A stretch of DNA of 64,000 nt from SB25 sp050180705 (GCA_050180705.1 JBFXDX010000009.1:62001-126000); one strand, 5' to 3'. Numbered from the stretch's first letter, positions 8,329 through 17,195 are shown. The notes: a model not told the origin generated them from the sequence alone. Translations and numbers: made by a program.

Positions 8329-9258
8329 ATGAAAAAATTAAACCTTGCAATAAGCACCATAGCCATTCTAACTATGGTTTATGCTGCAAATGGACAAAAT
8401 AAAACAAAAAAAGAACTGGAACAGGACTTCGAAAAATATAAGCAGGAGCGCGAATTTGACTTTCAGAAATTTAAACAACAGCGCGAAGAGGAAATGAAAA
8501 AAATGCAGCAGGAGTATCAGGATTACTACAACAGTATGATGGGCTTAAAAAAATACTACGTAGAAAAAAAAGATACTGTTAAAGCAAATGCCGTTGACGA
8601 CATTATTACTTTCGAAAAAAGCGTTAGCAATGCACTTGGCAAACAACTAAAGGTCACAGAAGAGGTAACCGTTACTCCAACAACTGAAGAAAAAGTTGAG
8701 ATAAAAGAAACACCACAACCAAAACAACAAGAAGCCAAGGAGCAAGAAAAACCCACACAGCAAATAGCCAAAGTAGAAAAGCCAAAACCTCAACCAGTAA
8801 AAGAAGAAACTTCAGAAACAACTACATTTACCCCACTTCCTACTGATGGTAACACAATTCCAGTGCTAACACCCGTTCCAAAACCTAAATCGAAAATTAC
8901 ATCGCCCTTTGGAATGCGACGTCACCCAACACTACACAGAAATGTTAAGCACAACGGGGTTGATTTTGGATCGGGAAGAAACGCCGAAGTATATGCATCG
9001 GCAAACGGCAAAGTAATATTAGCCGAATACAATCGCAGCTTTGGAAACTATATTATTGTTGAACATAAGGATGGAACTTCCTCATTGTACGCACATCTTC
9101 AAAAAATAGCAACATCAAAAGGAAAACAAGTTAAGAAAGGCGATTTAATTGGTTACACAGGAAGCACCGGCAGGAGTTCTGGACCACACCTTCACTATGA
9201 GGTTCGAGTTTCGGGAATACCTGTCAATCCTAATGGATACTTAAAGGAATATAAATAA
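8329..9258 (+). CDS. M23 (LytM-type) peptidoglycan peptidase with coiled coil
   Basis: This 309-residue exported protein probably cuts peptide cross-links in peptidoglycan or activates amidases. It has a signal peptide ('LNLAISTIAILTMVYAANGQ'), then a highly charged coiled coil (about residues 25-75, 'FEKYKQEREFDFQKFKQQREEEM'), a Pro/Glu/Lys-rich linker (about 105-185) and a C-terminal LytM domain. The zinc ligands are intact: 'HNGVDFG' (H208, D212) and 'GPHLHYE' (H287, H289), with 'SLYAHL' between. An intact active site argues for a catalytic enzyme rather than a degenerate EnvC/NlpD-type activator. A strong hairpin ends the transcript. Confidence 0.92.
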   Translation: MKKLNLAISTIAILTMVYAANGQNKTKKELEQDFEKYKQEREFDFQKFKQQREEEMKKMQQEYQDYYNSMMGLKKYYVEKKDTVKANAVDDIITFEKSVSNALGKQLKVTEEVTVTPTTEEKVEIKETPQPKQQEAKEQEKPTQQIAKVEKPKPQPVKEETSETTTFTPLPTDGNTIPVLTPVPKPKSKITSPFGMRRHPTLHRNVKHNGVDFGSGRNAEVYASANGKVILAEYNRSFGNYIIVEHKDGTSSLYAHLQKIATSKGKQVKKGDLIGYTGSTGRSSGPHLHYEVRVSGIPVNPNGYLKEYK

Positions 9259-9261
9259 TAG

Positions 9262-9299
9262 AATTAATAATAGCCAGAGAACTCTGGCTATTATTAATT
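9262..9299. terminator. bidirectional hairpin terminator
   Basis: A perfect 18-bp inverted repeat (9262-9279 with 9282-9299) with a two-base loop sits between the convergent M23 peptidase and transglutaminase-like genes. Confidence 0.8.
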
Positions 9300-9312
9300 T
9301 AAGAAACAAAAA

Positions 9313-10197
9313 TTAGATTTTCGGTTTTTGATAGAAATCGCCTATCGAATTTGTGTATAAAGTATAGTTTATTGGATATTTCTTTTGAAAAACTGAAGGA
9401 TTCTTAGCATTTACTGGAACCAAGGTCAATTTTGTTTTTCCATTCACCTTTTCGTACTTGATATCTTCGCCTACTCGCTGGTCGAATGTTACATCGAAGT
9501 AGAAAAGATATTTTGCAGCAAACTTCAAATAGTTATCCTTCTGCTTTTCCGTCGCAACTCCATTTAAACTCACAATCTGCAAATCGTTTCTATTATCAAT
9601 AATGGCTCGCTTAAATTCAACCGCATTCAATGGCACATTATTCAAAACGGGAATTGCATTAAACTGTCCATCAATAAATACCCACTTATTAAAATCGGCC
9701 AAGAACACTTCAGCAGCCACATGTCCAGCTCCATATTTAACCTTTTCAACATCACGAGTTTTTAAACCAATCACTCTTGCCGGTAAACCAATGCTATTGA
9801 GTGCAGCTGCACTAACAACTCCGTACTCAACACAGCGAAATGATTTACCTGTGCGAGCCTCCTCCAGAATAGAAATAGGATCGGATTTTGTAGGCTCATT
9901 TCCACCGCTATGGATCCACTGCCGATTAGTCCAATCCAAAATTATTTTTACCTTATCGAGTTGAGTATTCACATTCTTAGTAAGAGTATCCAATCCATAG
10001 TCTAACCTCAACTTTTTGAGATATGGGTTATTAACTGTATCGGGAAAGAAAAAACGATAATCGTTGTTAACATCATTGGTATAATTAACATCGACAATTC
10101 TTGCTGATGGGATATAGTTAATCAATCTAAAAAATGAGGAACAGCCAGAAAAGATAAAAACAAGAGTCAATAGCAAAAGTGTTTGAAAAGATTTCAT
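9313..10197 (-). CDS. transglutaminase-like domain lipoprotein
   Basis: This 294-residue lipoprotein has a lipobox 'LVFIFSGCSS' (Cys about residue 19). The central region is a transglutaminase/cysteine-protease-like fold: 'KIILDWTNRQWIHSGGNE', the nucleophile in 'GKSFRCVEYGVVSAAALNSIGLPAR' (C122), the His in 'YGAGHVAAEVFL' and the Asp in 'NKWVFIDGQFN'. The Cys-His-Asp triad is therefore intact. Such proteins may cleave or cross-link peptides at the cell surface; the substrate is unknown. It is divergent from the aspartic protease gene and likely anchored in the outer or inner membrane by its lipid. Confidence 0.82.
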   Translation of the reverse strand: MKSFQTLLLLTLVFIFSGCSSFFRLINYIPSARIVDVNYTNDVNNDYRFFFPDTVNNPYLKKLRLDYGLDTLTKNVNTQLDKVKIILDWTNRQWIHSGGNEPTKSDPISILEEARTGKSFRCVEYGVVSAAALNSIGLPARVIGLKTRDVEKVKYGAGHVAAEVFLADFNKWVFIDGQFNAIPVLNNVPLNAVEFKRAIIDNRNDLQIVSLNGVATEKQKDNYLKFAAKYLFYFDVTFDQRVGEDIKYEKVNGKTKLTLVPVNAKNPSVFQKKYPINYTLYTNSIGDFYQKPKI

Positions 10198-10284
10198 ATA
10201 AATCAGTTTACAGGATTAATACTCGAAATTTGTGTTGCAAAAACTTTAGGCAATTTACTTATCTTTACCAGAAATCAAACTATA

Positions 10285-11286
10285 ATGAGGGCTTCAATAA
10301 TTCATAATTACATTTTGCTTGTTGGCCTTATTGTAGGAATTTGGTTTTCTCACAACATACTCAGCATTTCCAACGGATTATACAAAAGTACATACATCAA
10401 AGAATTTTTAATTGGAAATAAAAACGCAAAAGTTGATGAAACTAACGTTATCAACATTCCATTAATTCGAGCAGGAAAACTACTCCTGATTGAAGCGAAA
10501 ATAGATGATCAAATAGGGAATCTTGTTTTCGACACTGGAGCCGAAGGTATTGTTCTAAACTCAACCTATTTTCGTGATTATGTGAAAAATGAGAGCCACC
10601 CATCACAAGGAGTTAACGGTTTTGTTGGCACTGTAGAAAATATTACCGTTGACAACATAGATATTGGAGATCTAGCATTTCGAAGCATTAGGGCTGATTT
10701 AATTGAACTAGGACACATAGAGAACAGTAAAGGAATAAAAATCCTAGGATTATTCGGATTTAATTATCTTCGAAATTACGAAGTTGTAATTGATGTTAAC
10801 AATAGTCAACTTACACTCATAAAGCTTGATAAAAAAGGAAACCGAATTGCAAATAACAAAGAATTATTTAAAGCCGACAAAATTGAACCAATATCAGAAT
10901 CGCATAACATTGTTTTCTTCAGCGGAGAAATCGCCAATAATAAGGTCAAATTTTGCTTAGATACCGGTGCCGAAATTAGTTCAATTAGTAGCAGTCTGCC
11001 CAAAGGAATTTTAAATACAATTTCGATTACCCGAAGAATAAAACTAATGGGAGCTGGATCAACTAAAAGAGAAGTGCTTTACGGAATTATTAACGACTTC
11101 AAGTTCTCCAACATCAACTGTTCGGGAATGGAAACAATATTAACCAATCTTTCATCGCTCGAAACAGTTTATAGTACGCAATTTGGCGGAGTTGTTGGTT
11201 TCGATTTTCTTAAGCAAGGTGTTTTTAGTATCAACATTCGAAAAAAGCAAATGGGTATTTGTATCACTAATACCGAAGAAATATGA
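10285..11286 (+). CDS. two-domain retropepsin-like aspartic protease
   Basis: This is a predicted membrane-anchored or exported aspartic protease of 333 residues. The ATG at 10285 gives an N-terminal hydrophobic segment ('YILLVGLIVGIWFSHN'); a start at 10183 would add 34 residues that lack a signal and overlap the divergent gene. A TATCTTTA box at 10260 also supports the 10285 start. There are two catalytic-type motifs: 'NLVFDTGAEGIVLN' (D83) and 'KFCLDTGAEISSISS' (D226). Each is followed by a hydrophobic-glycine element ('ILGLFGFNYL', 'VVGFDFL') typical of the clan AA fold, so this is a tandem of two retropepsin-like domains. Its end overlaps the CBM lipoprotein gene by 4 bp (ATGA). Confidence 0.83.
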   Translation: MRASIIHNYILLVGLIVGIWFSHNILSISNGLYKSTYIKEFLIGNKNAKVDETNVINIPLIRAGKLLLIEAKIDDQIGNLVFDTGAEGIVLNSTYFRDYVKNESHPSQGVNGFVGTVENITVDNIDIGDLAFRSIRADLIELGHIENSKGIKILGLFGFNYLRNYEVVIDVNNSQLTLIKLDKKGNRIANNKELFKADKIEPISESHNIVFFSGEIANNKVKFCLDTGAEISSISSSLPKGILNTISITRRIKLMGAGSTKREVLYGIINDFKFSNINCSGMETILTNLSSLETVYSTQFGGVVGFDFLKQGVFSINIRKKQMGICITNTEEI

Positions 11287-12725
11287 TATACACAAAATTT
11301 AAAATTACAGCAGCACTAATATTGGTTTCGTTACTTGCATGTGGACAGTCGAATCCCAAGAATGCATGCACTATTGTGAACGAACGCTTGGTGTTTTCTT
11401 ATAACCTAAATTGGTCCGATAATCAAAAAAGTGAATTTATTGAGCTTTTTGACATTGATAGCACAGTACTCCAAAATGCCATAAAAGGAAACTCTGTATA
11501 TACAGTTGATGGCGTAGAATGGAAATCAAAAAAGATATCTTCGACAACAATAGAATTTTCAAAAGCATTAAATCAGGAAAGTACCATTCAAAAAAGTATC
11601 GATTATTTAATGTTATCGCTTAGCATAATAAATAGAACACTGGAAAATGCTGATGCCGTTTCTGCAAGTTACGGAATCAATAAATTCAAATCATCAGATT
11701 GTTTTCAGTACCGAAATGGAATAGCACAATTTTATCTACCAGGTAATCTAAGTGCCCGAAATGTGTACATATCAGGAACATTCAACGATTGGAGTACAAG
11801 GAAAACTCCGATGCAAAAAATTGAATCGGGATGGGTGGTAAACCTAAAACTTCAGCCAGGGAAACATCTTTATAAATATATTATAGATGGACGCTGGACC
11901 CATGATCCAAACAATGAGCAGAAAGAGCGAAATGAGCATGACAGCTATAATTCGGTGGCATTTTGCTACAACTATAAATTTACCCTAGATTCATACACAA
12001 ATGCAAGAAAAGTTTTCCTTGCTGGAAGTTTTAACAACTGGAACCCAAGAGAACTCTCAATGAATAAAACAGCATTGGGCTGGGAGTTACCAATGTTCTT
12101 GAATGAAGGCTCACATACCTATAAATTTGTAGTAGACAACAATTGGATTTTAGACCCTAAAAACAAAATAAGCAAGTCAGACGGCAAGGGCAACATAAAT
12201 TCTTTTATAGGAATTGGTAATGAATATACATTTAAACTTAAAGGATACCTTAGTGCAAATTCAGTTTATGTTGCTGGAAATTTCAACGGATGGAATAGTG
12301 GTGAACTCTTGATGCAGAAAACCAAAGATGGATGGATATTACCCTACAATTTGGGAAAAGGAAACTACGAATATAAATTTATAGTGGATGGGCAATGGAT
12401 TACCGATCCAGACAATTCAATAACAATTGGTTCTGGAAACGTTATAAACTCAGTACTGTCCATCGAGCCAAATCATACTTTTAAGGTTAACCGATTCAGC
12501 CAAGCAAAAACAGTAATTGTTAGTGGAAGTTTCAATGGCTGGAGCCACGATGGTTATAAGATGAAGAAAACCAAAGATGGATGGATACTTCCAATTTACC
12601 TCAAACCAAGCAAATATACCTATAAACTTATTGTAGATGGCGAATGGATACTAGATCCTGAAAATAGTCTATGGGAACAAAATGAATATGGAAATGGAAA
12701 CTCTGTTCTATGGATAAATCCCTAA
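11283..12725 (+). CDS. lipoprotein with four tandem glycogen-binding-like (CBM48/AMPK) modules
   Basis: This 480-residue protein starts with a lipoprotein signal ('AALILVSLLACGQS'). The first 140 residues form an unassigned domain. Four E-set/CBM48-like modules follow, each about 85 residues and each containing the core 'V-x-(I/L/V)-(S/A)-G-(T/S/N)-F-N-(D/N/G)-W' and ending 'YKxIVDGxWxxDPxN'; they begin near residues 150, 235, 320 and 405. This fold is known from the AMPK beta subunit and pullulanases, where it binds alpha-glucan. No catalytic domain is present, so binding or scaffolding at the envelope is the likely role. It is translationally coupled to the aspartic protease gene through a 4-bp overlap. 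Confidence 0.82.
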   Translation: MIYTKFKITAALILVSLLACGQSNPKNACTIVNERLVFSYNLNWSDNQKSEFIELFDIDSTVLQNAIKGNSVYTVDGVEWKSKKISSTTIEFSKALNQESTIQKSIDYLMLSLSIINRTLENADAVSASYGINKFKSSDCFQYRNGIAQFYLPGNLSARNVYISGTFNDWSTRKTPMQKIESGWVVNLKLQPGKHLYKYIIDGRWTHDPNNEQKERNEHDSYNSVAFCYNYKFTLDSYTNARKVFLAGSFNNWNPRELSMNKTALGWELPMFLNEGSHTYKFVVDNNWILDPKNKISKSDGKGNINSFIGIGNEYTFKLKGYLSANSVYVAGNFNGWNSGELLMQKTKDGWILPYNLGKGNYEYKFIVDGQWITDPDNSITIGSGNVINSVLSIEPNHTFKVNRFSQAKTVIVSGSFNGWSHDGYKMKKTKDGWILPIYLKPSKYTYKLIVDGEWILDPENSLWEQNEYGNGNSVLWINP

Positions 12726-12731
12726 ATACAG

Positions 12732-13271
12732 TTAATCTATTGCTTTTGTAACATATTCAGCAGGAAGAGTAACCAATAGAGAATGGCTTACGTGATCGAT
12801 TCTAATCACAACTTTCTTTTTTCCTGAATGCTCTATTAATTCTCCAACAATTCCCTTTAGATCACCAAATTTAACTTCAACTTTAGTTCCTGGAACAATG
12901 TTCTCATCCAATAATTCAATTTCGACACCTTGAACCAACAACTCCTTTACCTGATTAATTTGTCGTTCGGGAATAGGAGCCGCTTTTCCACCAAAAGTAA
13001 CATAACGTACAACTCCCGAGGTATTAAGAACATTGTAGTAATCCTTTACATTGATGTGAACGAAAATATATGAACGGAACAAAGGCTCTTCAACCATTTT
13101 TTTTCGATCGCTCCATTGTTTCAACCTCTTTTGCAGAGGAAGAAATGTCTCAATTCCCTTCTCCACTAAACGATCGTAAACCTTTTTTTCGTTCCTTGGT
13201 TTGGTATATGCCGCATACCAAAAAAAATTTCCCTCGCTACTAGCCACAACTTTCAACTTTTTTCGATGCAA
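12732..13271 (-). CDS. UpxY-type NusG paralogue (transcription antiterminator)
   Basis: This 179-residue NusG-like protein has an N-terminal NGN domain ('FFWYAAYTKPRNEKKVYDRLVEKGIETFLPLQKRLKQWSDRKK' ... 'PLFRSYIFVHI') and a C-terminal KOW motif ('VPGTKVEVKFGDLKGIVGELIE'). The W-Y-x-x-x-T-K-P-R-x-E-K-K pattern is that of the UpxY/LoaP specialised paralogues of Bacteroidota, which let RNA polymerase read through long surface-polysaccharide operons. Here there is no polysaccharide operon: it is followed by a convergent gene 7 bp away, and the gene upstream is divergent. It must act in trans elsewhere or be an orphan. Confidence 0.88.
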   Translation of the reverse strand: MHRKKLKVVASSEGNFFWYAAYTKPRNEKKVYDRLVEKGIETFLPLQKRLKQWSDRKKMVEEPLFRSYIFVHINVKDYYNVLNTSGVVRYVTFGGKAAPIPERQINQVKELLVQGVEIELLDENIVPGTKVEVKFGDLKGIVGELIEHSGKKKVVIRIDHVSHSLLVTLPAEYVTKAID

Positions 13272-13488
13272 ATTTACTCAAATTCTTATTAGTTTCGAGA
13301 CAGAATCCCTCCCTCAAATGGTTCTTTTATCATTCTAAAACTGCCTAAATTTAAACCAAAAACACAATAATTTGTTTAATAATCACTAAGATTAGCAAAT
13401 AGTTATAATTTCTAATCAAAAAAATTGATTAACAGTGTTAATTTTATTAACATTGTTTTTCAAATTATTTATATAAATAAACTCATTC

Positions 13489-14580
13489 ATGAAAAACAAA
13501 ATAATTCAGGAACAAAGAATGAGAGGATACTTTATCCAAGCCGCAAAGGAAATTCTTAAGGGAGAAGGTTTGGAGAGTATGAGTGTTCGAAACATTGCCG
13601 ATCAGGCAGGCTACTCCTACGCAACATTATACAACTATTTTAAGGATGTTAAAGATCTTATTTTTGAATGTATAAAGGATTTCCAAGAAGAGTGTGAAGA
13701 ATTCGTAGCAAAAGAAACAAGTAACTCTCCTCGAGGAATTGAGAAAATTAAGGACATAAATAGAGCCTTTGTAAAATATTTCGTTGAGTATCCTGGAATT
13801 TTTGAGCTTTTCTTTCTTGAAAAGATATCAGATATAGAAAATAAGCAACCGACATCGGAGCTAATCTGTACCTTTTTAGATAGGCTCTGCGAAGAGGAAT
13901 GGAAATACTGTGTAAGTAATGACATTACTACAATTGGTGCTTCCAACAAAATGAGAAATATCCTAAAGTTCCAGATTCCTGGAATTCTATTATTCTACCT
14001 TAATAGGCACTATCCATCAAATTACAAGGATTTTGTTGCATTGGTTGATAGACAAATAGAGTTGGTTGTTAAGGCGGAAACATCAATTAAATCATCCAAC
14101 CTATTTGAACCCAGTGTAATGAATTTCATTTTTGAGGATGATAATACTCGATTAATATTTATTCACTATACAAAGGAAGAGACTATTGCCAGAAAAATAA
14201 TTCAAGATGGCTTTAGGTACACCGAAACATTTTATAATACTGCAGAGCAAGTCGTAAACGACAAACTCGATTTAATGTATAAACACAATATGTACAAGTA
14301 CTATGGCAACTATGTTTTGATAATTGCCATTTCTAAAGATTTGTTCACATACTATTCCAACGAGGTAAAAACAAAAGGAATCAATATATATATTGAAAAT
14401 GTTTTTAGTGAGGCTCCTCCAACCCTAAACGAAAACGACGATAAGGTTTTTACACTACCGAATCAGTTTATTAAGGGTTATGTAAACTATGAAAACGGGA
14501 ATATCGTTTTTAATGCAAACTTTAATCCTTCGTATAATTCTCCAATATTTCAGAAAAACATTGAAGAATTAATTTTATAG
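13489..14580 (+). CDS. TetR-family regulator with ADP-ribosyltransferase-like C-terminal domain
   Basis: The first 60 residues are a typical TetR DNA-binding domain ('LESMSVRNIADQAGYSYATLYNYFKDVKDLI'), followed by an all-helical ligand/dimer domain to about residue 195. At 363 residues the protein is about 160 longer than a usual TetR protein. The extra region (about 205-363) reads like the RNA 2'-phosphotransferase/ADP-ribosyltransferase fold: 'FIHYTKEETIARKIIQDGFRYTE' (H226, T228; compare H-x-T...I...G), strand 'YVLIIAISKDLFTYY', and a closing 'LPNQFIKGYVNYENGNIVFN'. The TetR part is certain; the second domain is a motif-level suggestion. It ends in a 6-bp overlap with the convergent hydrolase gene. 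Confidence 0.8.
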   Translation: MKNKIIQEQRMRGYFIQAAKEILKGEGLESMSVRNIADQAGYSYATLYNYFKDVKDLIFECIKDFQEECEEFVAKETSNSPRGIEKIKDINRAFVKYFVEYPGIFELFFLEKISDIENKQPTSELICTFLDRLCEEEWKYCVSNDITTIGASNKMRNILKFQIPGILLFYLNRHYPSNYKDFVALVDRQIELVVKAETSIKSSNLFEPSVMNFIFEDDNTRLIFIHYTKEETIARKIIQDGFRYTETFYNTAEQVVNDKLDLMYKHNMYKYYGNYVLIIAISKDLFTYYSNEVKTKGINIYIENVFSEAPPTLNENDDKVFTLPNQFIKGYVNYENGNIVFNANFNPSYNSPIFQKNIEELIL

Positions 14581-15306
14581 TTTACTGAAAAACATTGTAA
14601 TTGTCATCCAGTAATCTTTACTGGACGGGTTTGTAGACCAAAGTGCTTTTGATCCATGTCTTCCCACATCGGAAGGGCAAAAGAAGGTCTTTAAGTTAGG
14701 CTTAACATCTTCGCAAACCTCCTTTACCATAGCACACTCTTCTTTTGATGATAATACCAGAATCGGTACCGAAATTTTAGAAATTTTGGATTTAATAAAA
14801 TTCTCCTGATCGAAATATTCACCGGGAGAAAAAACAATTGCTGCTTTAATTCGCAAATTAATGGCAGTCTCAACAAGAGCCAACGATGCTGAATAAGAAC
14901 TACCCCAAATAACAATAGGCAAATCGGTTTTCGACTTAATATAGTCCAAAGCAGCCTCTACATCCTGAAGAGCATCAAGATAATCGGTCGGCAATCCTTT
15001 TTCCTTTGCAAGTTTTGCAGTTTCGTTCTTTACATAGTTAACCTCATAGCCCGACCTCTGATCGATTGCTAAACAGTTATAACCCAACTTTGTCAGTTTA
15101 GGTGCAATCTCTCTATACTCACCCCGGCTATATCCTGCTTGATGAAGGAGTAAAATGTAGGGTTTATGAATATCTACAACATATAAATCGGCCGTAATGG
15201 TTAAACCATCTTTCGAAGGGAAATTTATAGTTTGCTGTGAAATTCCGTTCAGAGTAAACCCAAGTGCGAAAAGTACAAAGACAATAGATCGCAATAAATT
15301 TCCCAT
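14575..15306 (-). CDS. secreted alpha/beta hydrolase
   Basis: This 243-residue exported hydrolase has a signal peptide ('SIVFVLFALGFTLNGISQ'). The alpha/beta-hydrolase landmarks are 'YILLLHQAGYSRGEYREIAPKLTKLGYNCLAIDQRSGY', the nucleophile elbow 'IVIWGSSYSASLAL' (G-S-S-Y-S), 'AAIVFSPGEYF', 'VPILVLSSKEE' (acid region) and 'CPSDVGRHGSKAL' (likely catalytic His). The substrate could be an ester or a peptide and cannot be told. It follows atpC by 8 bp on the same strand, so it is probably read through from atpDC, although no functional link to ATP synthesis is known. Confidence 0.83.
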   Translation of the reverse strand: MGNLLRSIVFVLFALGFTLNGISQQTINFPSKDGLTITADLYVVDIHKPYILLLHQAGYSRGEYREIAPKLTKLGYNCLAIDQRSGYEVNYVKNETAKLAKEKGLPTDYLDALQDVEAALDYIKSKTDLPIVIWGSSYSASLALVETAINLRIKAAIVFSPGEYFDQENFIKSKISKISVPILVLSSKEECAMVKEVCEDVKPNLKTFFCPSDVGRHGSKALWSTNPSSKDYWMTITMFFSKL

Positions 15307-15314
15307 TAGAGTAG

Positions 15315-15578
15315 TTAAAATGTTTGTGAAACCGATTCTGCAACGATTGTAACAACATTATCGTTTACATCAACAAATCCACCAGAAGGAATGCTGAAAA
15401 GCAACTCAGCATTGTCGTTACGAATAACCCGAACTATACCAGGTTCCAAGGACGAAACGATTGGTGCATGTTTTTGTAAAATTCCAAACAACCCCTTCGT
15501 CCCAGGAACCAGAACATAGTAAGCATCTTCAATTTGGTATGAAGTATCGGGCGATATTAAATCACATATCATACTCAA
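15315..15578 (-). CDS. atpC: ATP synthase F1 epsilon subunit
   Basis: This 87-residue protein matches the N-terminal beta-sandwich of the epsilon subunit ('MICDLISPDTSYQIEDAYYVLVPGTKGLFGILQKHAPIVSSLEPGIVRVI' ... 'LLFSIPSGGFVDVNDNVVTIVAESV'). The C-terminal two-helix inhibitory domain of E. coli epsilon (about 138 residues) is absent, as is usual for Bacteroidota. It lies 8 bp behind atpD, forming the short atpDC unit that is kept apart from the other ATP synthase genes in this phylum. Confidence 0.93.
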   Translation of the reverse strand: MSMICDLISPDTSYQIEDAYYVLVPGTKGLFGILQKHAPIVSSLEPGIVRVIRNDNAELLFSIPSGGFVDVNDNVVTIVAESVSQTF

Positions 15579-15586
15579 ACCTAATT

Positions 15587-17095
15587 TTATTTTGCCTCAG
15601 CAAGTAGACGTTCGCCTTTCTCAATTGCATCCTCAATGGTTCCAACAAGGTTGAATGCAGCCTCAGGATATTTATCCACTTCGCCGTCCATTATCATGTT
15701 AAAGCCTTTGATAGTATCCTTAATATTTACCATAACCCCTTTGATTCCGGTAAAAGCTTCAGCAACGTGGAATGGTTGCGACAAGAATCGTTGAACACGC
15801 CTTGCCCTATGAACTACCAATTTATCATCCTCGGAAAGTTCATCCATACCCAGAATTGCAATAATATCCTGCAATTCTTTGTAACGCTGAAGAAGATTTT
15901 TAACACGTTGAGCAGTATTGTAATGCTCATCGCCTACCACATCTGGAGAAAGAATACGAGATGTAGAATCAAGAGGACTTACTGCCGGATAAATACCAAG
16001 TTCAGAGATCTTTCTATCAAGTACGGTTGTTGCATCTAAGTGAGCAAATGTTGTTGCAGGAGCAGGGTCGGTAAGGTCATCGGCAGGAACATAAATAGCC
16101 TGAACCGAAGTAATAGATCCCTTTTTAGTTGACGTGATCCTTTCCTGCATCAAACCCATTTCAGTTGCAAGGGTTGGCTGATATCCCACAGCAGATGGCA
16201 TACGGCCTAATAACGCCGAAACCTCAGAACCTGCCTGTGTAAATCGGAAAATATTATCGATAAAGAATAGAATATCTTTTCCTTGTCCATCCTCACCACC
16301 ATCGCGGAACGATTCCGCAACCGTAAGACCAGACAATGCAACCGACGCACGTGCTCCGGGCGGTTCGTTCATCTGACCAAAAATTAAAGTGGCCTGAGAG
16401 TTTCCCATTTCATTGGCATCAACCTTATCTAGATCCCAACTACCCTTTAGCATGGATTGCTTAAACTCTTCGCCGTAACGAATAACGTCGGACTCAATCA
16501 TCTCTCGAAGCAAATCGTTCCCTTCACGGGTACGCTCACCAACACCAGCAAAAACGGACATACCGCTATAACCCTTTGCAATGTTATTGATAAGCTCCAT
16601 GATGATAACTGTTTTTCCTACACCAGCGCCACCAAACAAACCAATCTTTCCTCCTTTGGAGTAAGGCTCTAACAAATCAATCACCTTAATACCAGTAAAA
16701 AGAACTTCTTTATCGGTACTTAACTGATCGAACTTTGGAGGCTTATTGTGAATTTGGTAATTACTCTCGCGGTTAAGCGATGAAAGGCCATCAATAGGCT
16801 CGCCAATTACATTCAACAAACGCCCTTTAATTTGGTCACCAACAGGCATCGTGATTGATTTTCCCGTGGGATGAACCTTCATACCACGATGCAAACCATC
16901 GGTCGAATCCATTGCAATTGTTCGAACCGTACTCTCTCCAATGTGTTGCTGACACTCAAGTATTAATTTTGAGCCATCCTCACGAAACAACTCAAGTGCA
17001 TCATAAATGGCCGGAAGTTTAATACTGGCATCACTAAAAGCAACGTCAACTACAGGGCCAATAATCTGAACTACTTCACCATATATCTCAGACAT
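15587..17095 (-). CDS. atpD: ATP synthase F1 beta subunit
   Basis: This is the catalytic beta subunit, 502 residues. It has the Walker A 'GGAGVGKTVIIMELI', the 'GVGERTREGNDL' catalytic glutamate region, Walker B 'ILFFIDNIFRFTQAGSEVSALLGRMPSAVGYQPTLATEMG' and the DELSEED-like 'MDELSEDDKLVVHRARR'. All catalytic features are intact. It heads the atpD-atpC-hydrolase unit and has a -7 box at 17119. The rest of the complex is encoded about 35 kb away at 51.7-56.6 kb. Confidence 0.98.
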   Translation of the reverse strand: MSEIYGEVVQIIGPVVDVAFSDASIKLPAIYDALELFREDGSKLILECQQHIGESTVRTIAMDSTDGLHRGMKVHPTGKSITMPVGDQIKGRLLNVIGEPIDGLSSLNRESNYQIHNKPPKFDQLSTDKEVLFTGIKVIDLLEPYSKGGKIGLFGGAGVGKTVIIMELINNIAKGYSGMSVFAGVGERTREGNDLLREMIESDVIRYGEEFKQSMLKGSWDLDKVDANEMGNSQATLIFGQMNEPPGARASVALSGLTVAESFRDGGEDGQGKDILFFIDNIFRFTQAGSEVSALLGRMPSAVGYQPTLATEMGLMQERITSTKKGSITSVQAIYVPADDLTDPAPATTFAHLDATTVLDRKISELGIYPAVSPLDSTSRILSPDVVGDEHYNTAQRVKNLLQRYKELQDIIAILGMDELSEDDKLVVHRARRVQRFLSQPFHVAEAFTGIKGVMVNIKDTIKGFNMIMDGEVDKYPEAAFNLVGTIEDAIEKGERLLAEAK

Positions 17096-17118
17096 AATCG
17101 AAATTTTATCGGAATTTC

Positions 17119-17126
17119 CAAAGTTA
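17119..17126 (-). promoter_or_regulatory. -7 box for atpDC
   Basis: The complement reads TAACTTTG, an exact TAnnTTTG match, 24 bases before the atpD ATG. The -33 region has no clear TTG. Confidence 0.45.
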
Positions 17127-17195
17127 TGAACTATTCGAAAAAAAACGTACTAAAAAAGCATTATTTTGATCGACAAATCGACTTAATTTTAAAAT

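Noticed and set aside
10183..10284. Longer aspartic protease start
   Set aside because: It overlaps the divergent lipoprotein gene and displaces the signal segment inward. A promoter-like TATCTTTA lies between the two starts.
15315..15578. Short epsilon subunit as a truncation
   Set aside because: Epsilon subunits lacking the C-terminal helices are normal in this phylum, and the reading frame is intact.
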